From Methanobacterium_B sp963825335 (GTDB lineage: Archaea > Methanobacteriota > Methanobacteria > Methanobacteriales > Methanobacteriaceae): a stretch of 64,000 nucleotides of DNA. The notes beneath the pieces were generated by a model. It was not told the DNA's origin and ran no database searches. It saw nothing but the letters and a program-made list of their open reading frames with translations. The stretch spans positions 1,798,001 through 1,862,000 of the forward strand of contig CAWGSP010000001.1 in NCBI GenBank assembly GCA_963825335.1, given 5' to 3'. Made by a program: the position numbers and the translations under genes. Below, piece after piece: positions 44,800 through 53,796 of this stretch; the stretch's first letter is position 1, and each line of letters begins with the position of its first letter.

Positions 44800-46284
44800 T
44801 TACTTGTTGCGCTTCAGTATTTTCCGGAACACATCAATATCTATCAACTGGTTTATCAGATTAATATCATCTTCTGTGAAAGTTTTCAGTAATATCAGCA
44901 CACCGAAGTACAATATGGTTCCGAGTAAAATTTCTAAAAATAGGTTGAGTTTCACAAGTACTATGAATAAACCCATGATAATACTTGCTATTGCTGGTTT
45001 ATAAAACATCCGAGGTATGGATACTTTATATCCGTGTTTGACAAGAATACGGAACCAGAATATGAAACAAATAAGTTCTGTTAGAACTGTTATGTAACTA
45101 GCAGCTATGAAACCATGTATTGGTATGAAAGCTAGTAAACCATGCGTTGGTATTAATAAAGAATTCAGGACAATATTTACAACCATGGCAAGAAATGTTA
45201 TCTTGACTGTTTCTCTCTGCCTATTTATAGATGTTATACACACGCCCAGTATGTTATCCACAAATAGTAATGGAATGGTCCATATGAGAATTTGAAGGGC
45301 TATGATTGACTGGTAAAAAGTCGATTTGTAGATGAGTAATATGATCGGATTTGAAAGAAGTGTTGTGCCTACTGCTATGGGCAAACCCAAAATCGCCATA
45401 TATTTAAAGGATCGCTCGTAACTAAATTGAAGAGTTTTTTTCGAGTCAACATATAACCTGGACAGGACAGGAAATATGGCCATGACATAAACCGATGGGA
45501 GAAACAGCAGTGCAACCAGCAAATTATAGGCAGCATTATAGATCCCGACCTCTGAATTGTTGGTCAGTAATGAAAGGATAATAGTGTCTATCCTGAATGC
45601 TATCAACAAAAAAGCACCAGATATGGTCAATGGAAGTGCTTCGGCGATAAGAAATTTGGTTAAACCACGATCAAACACGATTTTTTTGGGTAAAATAAAT
45701 TTCCATGCGCATATCGTGAAGTGGAACATTAAAAGAATTATATTGGCTGCGAGATACACCACTGCAATGTAAATGATGCTCAAATGTAAAGATATGGCGA
45801 GTAAAACTCCGCTTAACGTTATGACAATATTCAGGATAGAGCCTATGGATTGATATTCCATTTTTTCATTGGCCTGGAACACCGATGTGAAGATGTTTGT
45901 AAAAACATTCACAACAAACGATGCTGTTATGATATAAACAACTAGTGATACTTCGTAGGAATAGTGTGCCAGATGAACAAATACAACCACGATTAAAAAG
46001 GTAAGTATGGCCAATACTATTTTTATCAGAAGCACGGTTGAGATGTAGGAACTAGCCAATTTAGTATCACGTGAGATCTCCCTCACCATAAGTGTGGATA
46101 ATCCTAACTCTGTAAAAACCACTAACATAGCACCTAGAGCAATTGCCAGAGAAATTGTACCATATCCTTCGGTACCAAGATATCGTGCTATATACACTGT
46201 GACAAAAAAGCCCAACATATAACTTATGATCTGTGAAACAAAGAGCAGTGTGGTGTTCTTTGCAATTCTCCTTACTGAATTCAT
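44800..46284 (-). CDS. Wzx-like polysaccharide flippase (MATE/MOP superfamily)
   Basis: 494 residues with about 14 membrane helices and no soluble domain. The N-terminal NTTLLFVSQIISYMLGFFVTVYIARYLGTEGYGTISLA is the standard polysaccharide-biosynthesis flippase signature (also AglR of haloarchaea). A second half with IAFRIDTIILSLLTNNSEVGIYNAAYNL follows. It likely moves lipid-linked glycan units to the outer face of the membrane. It lies between the glycosyltransferases and sugar-nucleotide genes of the leftward operon. Confidence 0.9.
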   Translation of the reverse strand: MNSVRRIAKNTTLLFVSQIISYMLGFFVTVYIARYLGTEGYGTISLAIALGAMLVVFTELGLSTLMVREISRDTKLASSYISTVLLIKIVLAILTFLIVVVFVHLAHYSYEVSLVVYIITASFVVNVFTNIFTSVFQANEKMEYQSIGSILNIVITLSGVLLAISLHLSIIYIAVVYLAANIILLMFHFTICAWKFILPKKIVFDRGLTKFLIAEALPLTISGAFLLIAFRIDTIILSLLTNNSEVGIYNAAYNLLVALLFLPSVYVMAIFPVLSRLYVDSKKTLQFSYERSFKYMAILGLPIAVGTTLLSNPIILLIYKSTFYQSIIALQILIWTIPLLFVDNILGVCITSINRQRETVKITFLAMVVNIVLNSLLIPTHGLLAFIPIHGFIAASYITVLTELICFIFWFRILVKHGYKVSIPRMFYKPAIASIIMGLFIVLVKLNLFLEILLGTILYFGVLILLKTFTEDDINLINQLIDIDVFRKILKRNK

Positions 46285-46380
46285 GGCTTTTCGTCCTCTC
46301 TCAAAAAAAAATTCATGAAAAATTTAAAAAATTATAACACTAAACATATATAAAAAAAATTTGGGGTCGATGGAATAAAA

Positions 46381-47610
46381 TTAAAGTCTGTTCTCCTTTT
46401 TCAAGAAGTAGTTAAGCTGGTCTTTAATGATATCATTCAAACTGTGTTCAATTTTTGCCCCTATTTTCTGTATCTTATTTGTATCTGCAAACAATATGGG
46501 TACTTCAGCAGGCCTGAATCTTTCCGGATTGAACTCTATAGGTACAATTCCTTTATCTGTGTGTACGTTAATACCCCTATCTTCGAGTTTGTATTCGAGT
46601 TCACCCTCCAAGATCATGGTGTCTACACTGGTTTTATCAAATTTAACCCCGTAAATAGATCCATTATCGATTTCTGTCGGGTTTTCAACCACCTTTTTGT
46701 TGTTGAATGTTTCTATTTTTTCTATGTTCCATCCTGCTTCCTTCAGACCCAAAAGGATGTAACTCAAAACAGAATTTGTCCGCATCGATCCCTGGTTATA
46801 CACTTCTCCAGATTTACCCTGCTCAGCCAGTGTCATGTAACCCATGACAATATCTTTAACATGGGACCAGTCCCTGAATGCATTTAAATTGCCTATGCTT
46901 ATCTTGTCAATTTCACCAAATTTTAACTTCATAACCTGATTGGTAACCACACTGGTCACAAACATCAATCCCCTTCCCGCACCTTCATGATTAAAAGCCC
47001 TGGAAACCACGGTGTCTAAACCATAGGAGTGATAATAGTTTCTCATCATATGATCCCCATATACCTTAGACACGGCATAGGGAGACATTGGCCTCAGTGG
47101 ATTGGTTTCTTTTATTGGTACTTCTGGTATGGTAACTGGTTCTGGAAATATAGTTCCATATTCCTTTTTTGCATTTTTGTACTGTTCTTCAGACGAGATC
47201 ACTAATCCATATTCTTCGCTTGAACCTGCAAATACTAGTTTTGTCTCGGAATCTTTTATTCTTGAAGCATCTAAGAGGTTTGCTGTACCCATACAGTTTA
47301 TCATTTGTGTTTCCTGCGAATTTTCAAATGATCGGGGCACAAATGATTGTGCAGCTAAATGGAATATGTAGTCTGGTTCAGATTTATCCAAAGCATTGGC
47401 AAGAGAAGTAATATCTGTTAAATCACCTTCAACAGTTTTAACATCATTTTCTATACCATGGTCTATCATATTTTTGGCCTTGGTTCCGTCGGCCCTTCTT
47501 CTTATGAGGCCAAAAACATTGGCTCCATTTCTTAATAATTCTTCTGCAAGATATGAACCGGCAAAGCCGCCCACACCAGTTATAAGCACATTTTTATCGT
47601 TCCAATTCAT
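46381..47610 (-). CDS. GDP-mannose 4,6-dehydratase-like SDR enzyme
   Basis: 409 residues, extended short-chain dehydrogenase fold. NAD-binding VLITGVGGFAGSYLAEEL (about 8-25), FHLAAQSFVPRSFENSQET, the catalytic YxxxK in SPYAVSKVYGD and SRAFNHEGAGRG match GDP-mannose dehydratases and related deoxysugar enzymes. It is 60-80 residues longer than usual, with extra sequence near 140-165 (SSEEQYKNAKKEYGTI) and in the C-terminal third (about 290-380). It probably makes a 4-keto-6-deoxy sugar nucleotide for the locus. Exact substrate uncertain. Confidence 0.8.
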   Translation of the reverse strand: MNWNDKNVLITGVGGFAGSYLAEELLRNGANVFGLIRRRADGTKAKNMIDHGIENDVKTVEGDLTDITSLANALDKSEPDYIFHLAAQSFVPRSFENSQETQMINCMGTANLLDASRIKDSETKLVFAGSSEEYGLVISSEEQYKNAKKEYGTIFPEPVTIPEVPIKETNPLRPMSPYAVSKVYGDHMMRNYYHSYGLDTVVSRAFNHEGAGRGLMFVTSVVTNQVMKLKFGEIDKISIGNLNAFRDWSHVKDIVMGYMTLAEQGKSGEVYNQGSMRTNSVLSYILLGLKEAGWNIEKIETFNNKKVVENPTEIDNGSIYGVKFDKTSVDTMILEGELEYKLEDRGINVHTDKGIVPIEFNPERFRPAEVPILFADTNKIQKIGAKIEHSLNDIIKDQLNYFLKKENRL

Positions 47611-47771
47611 GTAAATGCCTCCAATAAATTCGTTATCTACTCATTGTCAATATTATAATAATTATTTTTGATCATCATCCCTGGCCATATTGATAGATTG
47701 TAATTGGGATTTATTGCACTATCTTAAATTAATTTTTATCCATTTTTTTTGGATATAAAATGTATCATTGA

Positions 47772-48701
47772 CTATTTATTAGTTTGTAACCATCTAGATG
47801 TTTCGATTAACTGGGATTTAAAATCAAGAGTTGGTTCATATCCAATAGATTTAGCCTTTGCTATATTTGCGACTGAATGTTTTATTTCACCTGCACGCTC
47901 TTCTTCGTATATTGGATCGATTTCCTTACCAAGGAACTCCCTGATCATTTCAAACAATTGGTTGATGCTGGTGCTTTGTCCGAGTCCAATGTTGAAAATA
48001 CCAGTTTTATCGGATTTACCTGCCAGAATATTGGCATCTACAACTTGTTTTACATCCACAAAATCTCTGGTCTGTTCACCATCACCGTATATTACAGGCC
48101 TTTCATTATTTATCAGTTTATCAATAAAAATGGGAATAACAGCAGCATATGGTGAATTAGGGTCCTGTCTAGGACCAAATACATTGAAGTATCGCAGTGA
48201 TATGGTGGAGAGATCGTAGATCTCCTTGAATACATTGCAGTACAGCTCTCCTGTGGCTTTGCTTACTGCATAGGGTGAAAGTGGATTGATCATGGTTTTT
48301 TCATCTATTGGTATCGTTTCTGGTTCGCCGTAAACAGCCGATGAAGAGGAAAAAATGACTTTTTTGGCTTCACATTTCCGGGATGCCTCGAGAATTCTTA
48401 ATATTCCGCCAATATTAACGTTATTTGTTTTTATCGGGTCTATTATACTCTGGGTTACACTGGTTGCTGCTGCCATATGGTAGACATAATCCACTCCCTC
48501 AAAAATTTTGTCCAGTTCAATGGTTGTTATGTCACCAAAATTAGTGTCTATCCTTGAAAAATCTAGATCTTTGATGTTTTCAATTTTACCTGTAGATTGG
48601 TCATCGATGATTACGACATCGTTGTCTTGATTTAGTCTCTCAACAAGATGTGAACCTATGAATCCAAGACCACCTGTGATCAATATCTTTTTATTCTTCA
48701 T
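47772..48701 (-). CDS. UDP-glucose 4-epimerase-like SDR enzyme
   Basis: 309 residues, extended SDR fold. ILITGGLGFIGSHLVERL at the N-terminus, the NAD-ribose acid in VVIIDDQSTG, YHMAAATSVTQS, catalytic SSSSAVYGEP with SPYAVSKATGE (SxxxYxxxK), and LRYFNVFGPRQDPNSPYAAVIPIFI are typical of archaeal GalE/WbpP-like sugar epimerases. It likely makes UDP-galactose or a related sugar for the glycan locus. It lies 161 bases upstream of the dehydratase gene on the same strand. Confidence 0.86.
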   Translation of the reverse strand: MKNKKILITGGLGFIGSHLVERLNQDNDVVIIDDQSTGKIENIKDLDFSRIDTNFGDITTIELDKIFEGVDYVYHMAAATSVTQSIIDPIKTNNVNIGGILRILEASRKCEAKKVIFSSSSAVYGEPETIPIDEKTMINPLSPYAVSKATGELYCNVFKEIYDLSTISLRYFNVFGPRQDPNSPYAAVIPIFIDKLINNERPVIYGDGEQTRDFVDVKQVVDANILAGKSDKTGIFNIGLGQSTSINQLFEMIREFLGKEIDPIYEEERAGEIKHSVANIAKAKSIGYEPTLDFKSQLIETSRWLQTNK

Positions 48702-48773
48702 TTATCTGCCCTCAGACATTAAAATAATTAAAAGTATGGGTTAAATATATTTTTTTATAATTTTTTTATTAAT

Positions 48774-49196
48774 TTAAGTCACGTTCAGATATAGATACAG
48801 TGAACGATAAACATTGGTTGTATCTGGTAATTTATAGAGTTCAAAGTTCAAAGTCTGTTTACCCGTACTCACTGGAGAATATGTGATTGGAATCATCTTG
48901 GTTTCATTGCTGGTCAGTGTTACGTTTTCATTGTGTATCGTTGTTCCATTTAATATAACTAGAAGGTTATAGCTCGTTGTTGCTTGTTCGTGGTTAACTA
49001 TCCCAACTGTAACATTACCTTGTTCATACGAAGTCAAATTTACATTATAATTTCCGGCCTGATTTCCATTACCTAAAATATAGAATTCTGTAAATTTTGG
49101 ACCGGGATTAGGATTTACTATCAAGTAAACTGTACCTATCACAAAGACTGCAAGCACAACGATCAAAATTGCCGATATAGTTTTGTCGAAATTCAT
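48774..49196 (-). CDS. Single-helix surface protein, DUF1616-like
   Basis: 140 residues. An N-terminal membrane anchor (about 8-28, SAILIVVLAVFVIGTVYLIV) is followed by an outside beta-sandwich-like domain. The pattern FTEFYILGNGNQAGNYNVNLT ... VGIVNHEQATTSYNLLVILNGT matches my memory of the C-terminal domain of DUF1616 proteins, which accompany archaeal glycan loci. The multi-helix N-terminal half of full DUF1616 proteins is absent. Several Asn-X-Ser/Thr sites could be glycosylated. It is first in the leftward operon and divergent from the large membrane protein gene. Confidence 0.68.
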   Translation of the reverse strand: MNFDKTISAILIVVLAVFVIGTVYLIVNPNPGPKFTEFYILGNGNQAGNYNVNLTSYEQGNVTVGIVNHEQATTSYNLLVILNGTTIHNENVTLTSNETKMIPITYSPVSTGKQTLNFELYKLPDTTNVYRSLYLYLNVT

Positions 49197-49327
49197 TTTT
49201 TGATTACCCCATGAAAATAATTCTTTATTAAAATATGAATTATGATATTTATTTTGAACTTTAGATCAGAAACTACTTTTCCTTTGTATTCGTTTTCAAA
49301 TCTTATATAATTAATTTATGGGTAGAG

Positions 49328-49340
49328 ATATATTTATATA
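49328..49340 (+). promoter_or_regulatory. TATA box upstream of the large membrane protein gene
   Basis: ATATATTTATATA lies about 70 bases before the start codon at 49405, predicting a leader of about 45 bases. It stands in the divergent gap with the DUF1616-like gene. Confidence 0.5.
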
Positions 49341-49404
49341 CGATCAAAAGCTATTATTGGATTAGTATTAATGTCTACTTTTTTATAATTGTTATAAGGA
49401 TAAA

Positions 49405-51768
49405 ATGTTAATAAACAACCCCTTTCAAGCGAATGACTGGAGATTCGGCCGATTTATCAAGGCAGTCCTAATATTACAGTTATTGGTATTGATCATAGCG
49501 GGACTAGATTTGAAGGGTATTAATATTCCTGTAGCAACTCAATTAATAACTTTTATTTACCTAACATTCGTTCCAGGATTTCTGATACTCAGAATACTTA
49601 GATTACACAAGCTCGGCAATATCAGTTCAATAATATTCGCTGTTGCATTGAGTATACTCAGTCTGATGTTTGTAGGATTTTTAATGAACATGATCTATCC
49701 AAGCTTTGGGATACTCAGACCCATAACACTGTACTATCTGATCATCAGCATAACAGTATACGTGCTCGTTCTATGTGCTTTAAGCTATTTATTGGACAGA
49801 AATTATTCAAAACCCAGTTTTATAGATACTAAGACTATTTTATCATCTAAATTTTATTTCTTATGCATACTCCCATTTTTAGCCATTTTTGGTTCTTACC
49901 TTGTCACCTATTATGATAATAACATCGTCACATTCGTACTAATTTTACTGATAGGATCACTCCTGATACTTTACATGTTCGATAGGATACCCAAAGAATT
50001 GGATGTGTTCACCATCTGGATCGCAGCCATATCCTTGTTGTACATGAGTTCCTTGATATCTATCTATGTATGGGGTTGGGATATTCAGAATGAATATTAT
50101 CTAGCATCGGTAGTACTTAAAAATCACATATGGAATTACACCTTGTTTGATGCATATGATGCCATGCTCAGCATCGTAATGCTGTCACCAATATACTCCA
50201 TCGTAACAAATATGAGTCTGGACTGGGTAATGAAAATCATCTTCCCATTTTTCCTCTCGTTGGTACCAGTAGGGCTTTATAAAATCTTCAAAGATCAAAC
50301 TAACCACGATAAAATAGCATTTTTAGCAGTATTTCTGTTTATTTCATTCAGCACTTTTTACATCGAACTTATTTCCCTCACAAGAGAGATAACTGCCGAA
50401 GTTTTTTTAATAGCCATGCTTTTATTGATTTTTAACAGGAAATTCAAAGCGGACCTGATCGTGTTGTTCATGTTGATGAGCATGGGACTTGTTGTAGCCC
50501 ATTACTCCACTACTTTCTTCTTTTTAGCAGCAATAATAGTTGTAATTATAATACTCGGATTATTTAATCTATTTTTCACAAATATCAAACTTAACAAGAG
50601 TTTGATTGTCACTTTAGTTGTCGTGCCGCTCGTAACTATTTTCTTCTTACTGTTCACCTATGTATGGTACTACATATTTGCATCAAAAACAGCACTGCTC
50701 GGATTAATAGACACTTATATAGCTGTTAATGCAGGTATTCTTACACAACTGGCCCATATTACATCAAAAGTTGGATTAAAGGTGAATTCTGCAATTTACA
50801 TCATTATATTAGCAGTATTATTGGTAGCTATTGCACTGACTTATATCATTAGAAAAAGGCAGAAAAATCTTGAATCAAATGAAAGCGGCATAGGACCATT
50901 TGAATCTTATATACAAAAGATTCTTAACTACAAGATCATTGCGGTAACGAGTATAATCGTTTTCATTGTCCTTATGTTTGTAACGGGACCACCAAAGACA
51001 TGGATCGTAACCTTTTTGAGATACCTTAACTTCGTAGTGGTATTTTTCACTTTGACTGGACTGGGTTTGGCACTGCTGAACTACTCAAAGATCAAATTTA
51101 AAGAGGAATATTTGGCATTCTCAATAGTTGGCATGACACTGCTAGTCGCAGGAATACTCATACCGTCATTTGAAGTTTCATTTAATATTTCCAGACTTTA
51201 TGAGCTGTCATTCATATTTATATCTCCCTTCTGTGTTGTTGGTGCTTTAACTGTTTTTAATTCTATTCAGGCCAGCATCAATCATGGAAAATTCAATGTT
51301 GACAGATCGCTTAAAATTTTTTCCATATTCCTGGTTGTATTCCTGTTTTTCAATGCAGGAATTTTCAGTGCCATAACAGACCAGTCCGTACCACTACACT
51401 TGGGAGGACAAGGTTTAGCATCGGATTATTACCCTATATTCACCTATCCTGAGGCTGTGGGTGCTTTATGGTTGTCTGATACCAAGATAAACGCGCCAAT
51501 ATATGCGGATATCTACGGCAGATTCTTATTCAACAGATATGTACAACCACTCAATCAAATTGCAAACAGTAACGGGGTTTACGATATAGGACAGTACAAC
51601 ACAACTAATTCCTACGTATATCTCAGAAAGAACAATGCAAATAATATTCTGCTAACTGGTTTTACCAGCAGAACAAATCGTAACAGGGTATATGAAAATA
51701 TGACACCGTTAATAAATACCAAAGATAAAATCTTCGATGATGGAGTCTCAAAAATTTATTACGGATAA
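49405..51768 (+). CDS. Large GT-C-like membrane protein (DUF2206-like)
   Basis: 787 residues, about 16 membrane helices and a soluble C-terminal stretch of about 110 residues. It is homologous to the protein at 34969. Parallel blocks are VPGFLILRILRL (about 57), GWDIQNEYYL (Asp226, Glu230), LTREITAEVFLIAML, VAHYSTTFF, YVWYYIFAS, RLYELSFIF, and a C-terminus ending SKIYYG. The acidic pair in the first large outer loop suggests GT-C-type transfer from a lipid-linked sugar outside the cell. That is inference. It forms the right border of the glycan locus and reads away from it. Confidence 0.7.
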   Translation: MLINNPFQANDWRFGRFIKAVLILQLLVLIIAGLDLKGINIPVATQLITFIYLTFVPGFLILRILRLHKLGNISSIIFAVALSILSLMFVGFLMNMIYPSFGILRPITLYYLIISITVYVLVLCALSYLLDRNYSKPSFIDTKTILSSKFYFLCILPFLAIFGSYLVTYYDNNIVTFVLILLIGSLLILYMFDRIPKELDVFTIWIAAISLLYMSSLISIYVWGWDIQNEYYLASVVLKNHIWNYTLFDAYDAMLSIVMLSPIYSIVTNMSLDWVMKIIFPFFLSLVPVGLYKIFKDQTNHDKIAFLAVFLFISFSTFYIELISLTREITAEVFLIAMLLLIFNRKFKADLIVLFMLMSMGLVVAHYSTTFFFLAAIIVVIIILGLFNLFFTNIKLNKSLIVTLVVVPLVTIFFLLFTYVWYYIFASKTALLGLIDTYIAVNAGILTQLAHITSKVGLKVNSAIYIIILAVLLVAIALTYIIRKRQKNLESNESGIGPFESYIQKILNYKIIAVTSIIVFIVLMFVTGPPKTWIVTFLRYLNFVVVFFTLTGLGLALLNYSKIKFKEEYLAFSIVGMTLLVAGILIPSFEVSFNISRLYELSFIFISPFCVVGALTVFNSIQASINHGKFNVDRSLKIFSIFLVVFLFFNAGIFSAITDQSVPLHLGGQGLASDYYPIFTYPEAVGALWLSDTKINAPIYADIYGRFLFNRYVQPLNQIANSNGVYDIGQYNTTNSYVYLRKNNANNILLTGFTSRTNRNRVYENMTPLINTKDKIFDDGVSKIYYG

Positions 51769-51992
51769 ATTTCTACCACCAAAAAATAGATAAGTACCTA
51801 AAATAAAATTAGCCTAAGCAGTTAGTAACCGCTGATAAAATTATTTAAATTTTAATCCATCACACACAACACCTTAAAAATAAAGATACCGGATAAGTAA
51901 TGATGTAAAAATTATTTCTTATACAGAAAACCAAAAACTAGAGGTTATCAAGCATATTGTTTTTTAATCTGGCAAACCCAAATATTGAAAGA

Positions 51993-52000
51993 TTTATATA
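51993..52000 (+). promoter_or_regulatory. BRE/TATA of the eha operon
   Basis: TTGAAAGA followed by TTTATATA is a strong archaeal BRE/TATA. Its centre is 26 bases before the ehaA ATG, so the predicted start site falls on the start codon and the first cistron may be leaderless. Confidence 0.6.
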
Positions 52001-52022
52001 TCGAGTAGGAAGATGTTTTATC

Positions 52023-52322
52023 ATGATTATTCATGCTAATGTAGCACTAACAATATTAAGTTATGTACTGGCTGTGGCCTCTGCCATGATCGTAGGATGG
52101 GTATTGAGGATACCAATTTTACCAGAGAGACCAATTAGACAGTCATGGACTATCAGTATAATATTCCCGACTACAGTGTTGGCCCTTGGATTTACAGCCA
52201 TAATTTTTAAGTTAGGGTACAGTGGAATAGTACTGGCAGTTGTCATTGGAATCATCACAGCAGTATTCTCCAAGTACATTCTGGAAAGAATACTACCAAA
52301 GCCCCAAATGGTGGAATCATAA
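52023..52322 (+). CDS. ehaA: Energy-converting hydrogenase A subunit A
   Basis: First gene of the eha operon. A 99-residue membrane protein with three helices (about 5-27, 43-63 and 70-90) and the conserved WVLRIPILPERP loop. Its job in Eha is not known; it is one of the small membrane subunits specific to Eha/Ehb. I set the start at 52023 (MIIHANVAL), which gives the family length. A TTG at 51957 would add residues lying within the promoter. ehaB starts two bases after its stop. Confidence 0.88.
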   Translation: MIIHANVALTILSYVLAVASAMIVGWVLRIPILPERPIRQSWTISIIFPTTVLALGFTAIIFKLGYSGIVLAVVIGIITAVFSKYILERILPKPQMVES

Positions 52323-52323
52323 A

Positions 52324-52827
52324 ATGGACGAGATAATAGCAATAATAATAGCTGCGGTACTTTCATGGTTAAATTTCGTCCTTATCGACACGTGGATGGG
52401 ACTCCCAGAACTCCCTGGTGTAAAAGGTGCCGAAGTCATCGGACGAGACGTGAAAAAGAGGGGCGGTGACCTTGCTGGAGGATTTTTCCAGGGAAACATT
52501 GTGTGCTCTCCAGATGCATCTGCAGGTACTCTGCTCGCAGCAGCTTCATGTTACTGCATAGGAACTCCTGAAGGTGGTTTCATAGCAGCACTATTGGTAT
52601 ACATAGGTAACAGACTGTGCGCAGACCCAGGATATGCTGGTACAACTGGTGCACTCACAATTACCTGCGTTATATTCGCAACATCATACATAGGCATATA
52701 TCCTGCTGATTTCATAGTTGGGATGGTATTGGCCATAGTCACCATACAAGGAATTCACCACCCACTTGCATCGAAATTGATAGGTAAAATCGCGGAAAAG
52801 ATGGGAAGGTACACGCCTTTAAAATAA
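52324..52827 (+). CDS. ehaB: Energy-converting hydrogenase A subunit B
   Basis: 167 residues, an integral membrane subunit with about four helices. The soluble loop after the first helix (GLPELPGVKGAEVIGRDVKK) and ASCYCIGTPEGGFIAALLVYIGNRLCADPGYAG are features I associate with EhaB. The specific role is unknown. ATG 52324 follows ehaA directly. Cys residues in NIVCSPDAS, ASCYCIG and RLCADPG are notable for a membrane protein. Confidence 0.87.
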   Translation: MDEIIAIIIAAVLSWLNFVLIDTWMGLPELPGVKGAEVIGRDVKKRGGDLAGGFFQGNIVCSPDASAGTLLAAASCYCIGTPEGGFIAALLVYIGNRLCADPGYAGTTGALTITCVIFATSYIGIYPADFIVGMVLAIVTIQGIHHPLASKLIGKIAEKMGRYTPLK

Positions 52828-52896
52828 TAGTATCGTCAAATGTAAGATCATAATCATCACATTCTCATGCATAACAAAAACAACAGGTAGTATCTC

Positions 52897-53145
52897 ATGC
52901 TGATCCAAATATTAGGAATAATAGTAGTTTTAATGGCATTAAGAACACTTTTTGCCCAGGACAGATCCGAAAGAATGCTATATTTAAATGCTATGAGCTT
53001 CGCAATTGCCGGAATGATAGCACTGTACATACAAACACCATTCGGTGCAATAATGGCAATAACCTACTTCATAGCATCGACCATCAGTGCAAATGCCATA
53101 GCATATGGAATAGGAAGGGTTAAAAACGAAATTATTCTAGATTAA
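52897..53145 (+). CDS. ehaC: Energy-converting hydrogenase A subunit C
   Basis: 82 residues, three membrane helices, starting MLIQILGIIVVLMALRTLFA with the short charged loop QDRSERMLYLN. This matches the EhaC family (DUF2109 in my memory), a small MrpF/NuoK-neighbour-like subunit. It lies 69 bases after ehaB and 104 bases before ehaD. Confidence 0.85.
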   Translation: MLIQILGIIVVLMALRTLFAQDRSERMLYLNAMSFAIAGMIALYIQTPFGAIMAITYFIASTISANAIAYGIGRVKNEIILD

Positions 53146-53249
53146 ACAGAAGTCCTTCGATGAGATTATTAATCCAAAAAAAAAGAAGCATTGTTAATAA
53201 TATGAAAATCATTTAGATCATAAAAAAAAAATTTTGGTGAGTTAGTATA

Positions 53250-53543
53250 ATGTACCCGTTTCTAGACCTCGTAACCTTAACCAATGTATCTGCGGTGGTG
53301 CTCCTGATAGGAGCCGCTGGTATTATAATGCTTCCCAAACCAGTTGATAAGGTTATAATGTTTGCCTTACTACAAGGTGGATTTATAGGCATGATAGTAT
53401 CTGCAAAATATCTGGATGTAGCTGTTACAGCCGCAATATTCGATCCAATTTCAACCGTCATATTTTTAATGGCAATAACCAAGCTTGATGAAATTAGAAA
53501 GAAAAAGAAAGCATTATCCCAGGAGGAAGCTTACATTGCTTGA
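53250..53543 (+). CDS. ehaD: Energy-converting hydrogenase A subunit D
   Basis: 97 residues, two to three helices and a charged C-terminus (KLDEIRKKKKALSQ). LLIGAAGIIMLPKPVDKVIMFALLQGGFIGMIVSAKYLDVAVTAAIFDPISTVIFLMAI resembles MrpB/MbhD-type antiporter subunits. TTGGTGAG precedes the ATG. Its 3' end carries the AGGAGG ribosome site of ehaE and overlaps it by eight bases. Confidence 0.87.
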   Translation: MYPFLDLVTLTNVSAVVLLIGAAGIIMLPKPVDKVIMFALLQGGFIGMIVSAKYLDVAVTAAIFDPISTVIFLMAITKLDEIRKKKKALSQEEAYIA

Positions 53544-53796
53544 TATTTATGTATGGTTTTACACGGGCTGTGCACTGGTAATAATAGGCAGCCTAGCAAC
53601 GGTGATAGGTCCTGGAGTGAAAGATCCCCTTGTACGAACACTTAACACGGAAATACCAGCAGTTGGTATTTCCCTCATCTTTTTGACCTACAATCATACC
53701 ATAGCACTATTAACCTTCATTGCAGCGACAACCATCGTTAGCCTGGTGCTGTTGAGGGCTATTGTAAGACTCGAAGAAATGGGGGCAGAACTTTGA
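53536..53796 (+). CDS. ehaE: Energy-converting hydrogenase A subunit E
   Basis: 86 residues, three helices, MrpE/MbhE-neighbour-like. I set the start at TTG 53536, nine bases after AGGAGG (53521-53526), inside the end of ehaD. The loop VIGPGVKDPLVRTLNTEIPAVGISLIFL is the recognisable part. It overlaps ehaF by four bases (TTGA), indicating coupled translation. Confidence 0.87.
   Translation: MLDIYVWFYTGCALVIIGSLATVIGPGVKDPLVRTLNTEIPAVGISLIFLTYNHTIALLTFIAATTIVSLVLLRAIVRLEEMGAEL

Noticed and set aside
46444..46887. 147-codon plus-strand frame inside the dehydratase-like gene
   Set aside because: Phe/Tyr/Cys-rich antisense shadow of a well-supported SDR enzyme.
53161..53217. 18-codon frame (MRLLIQKKRSIVNNMKII) between ehaC and ehaD
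   Set aside because: No ribosome site and no overlap with a neighbouring start, unlike the mini-ORF before ehaJ.
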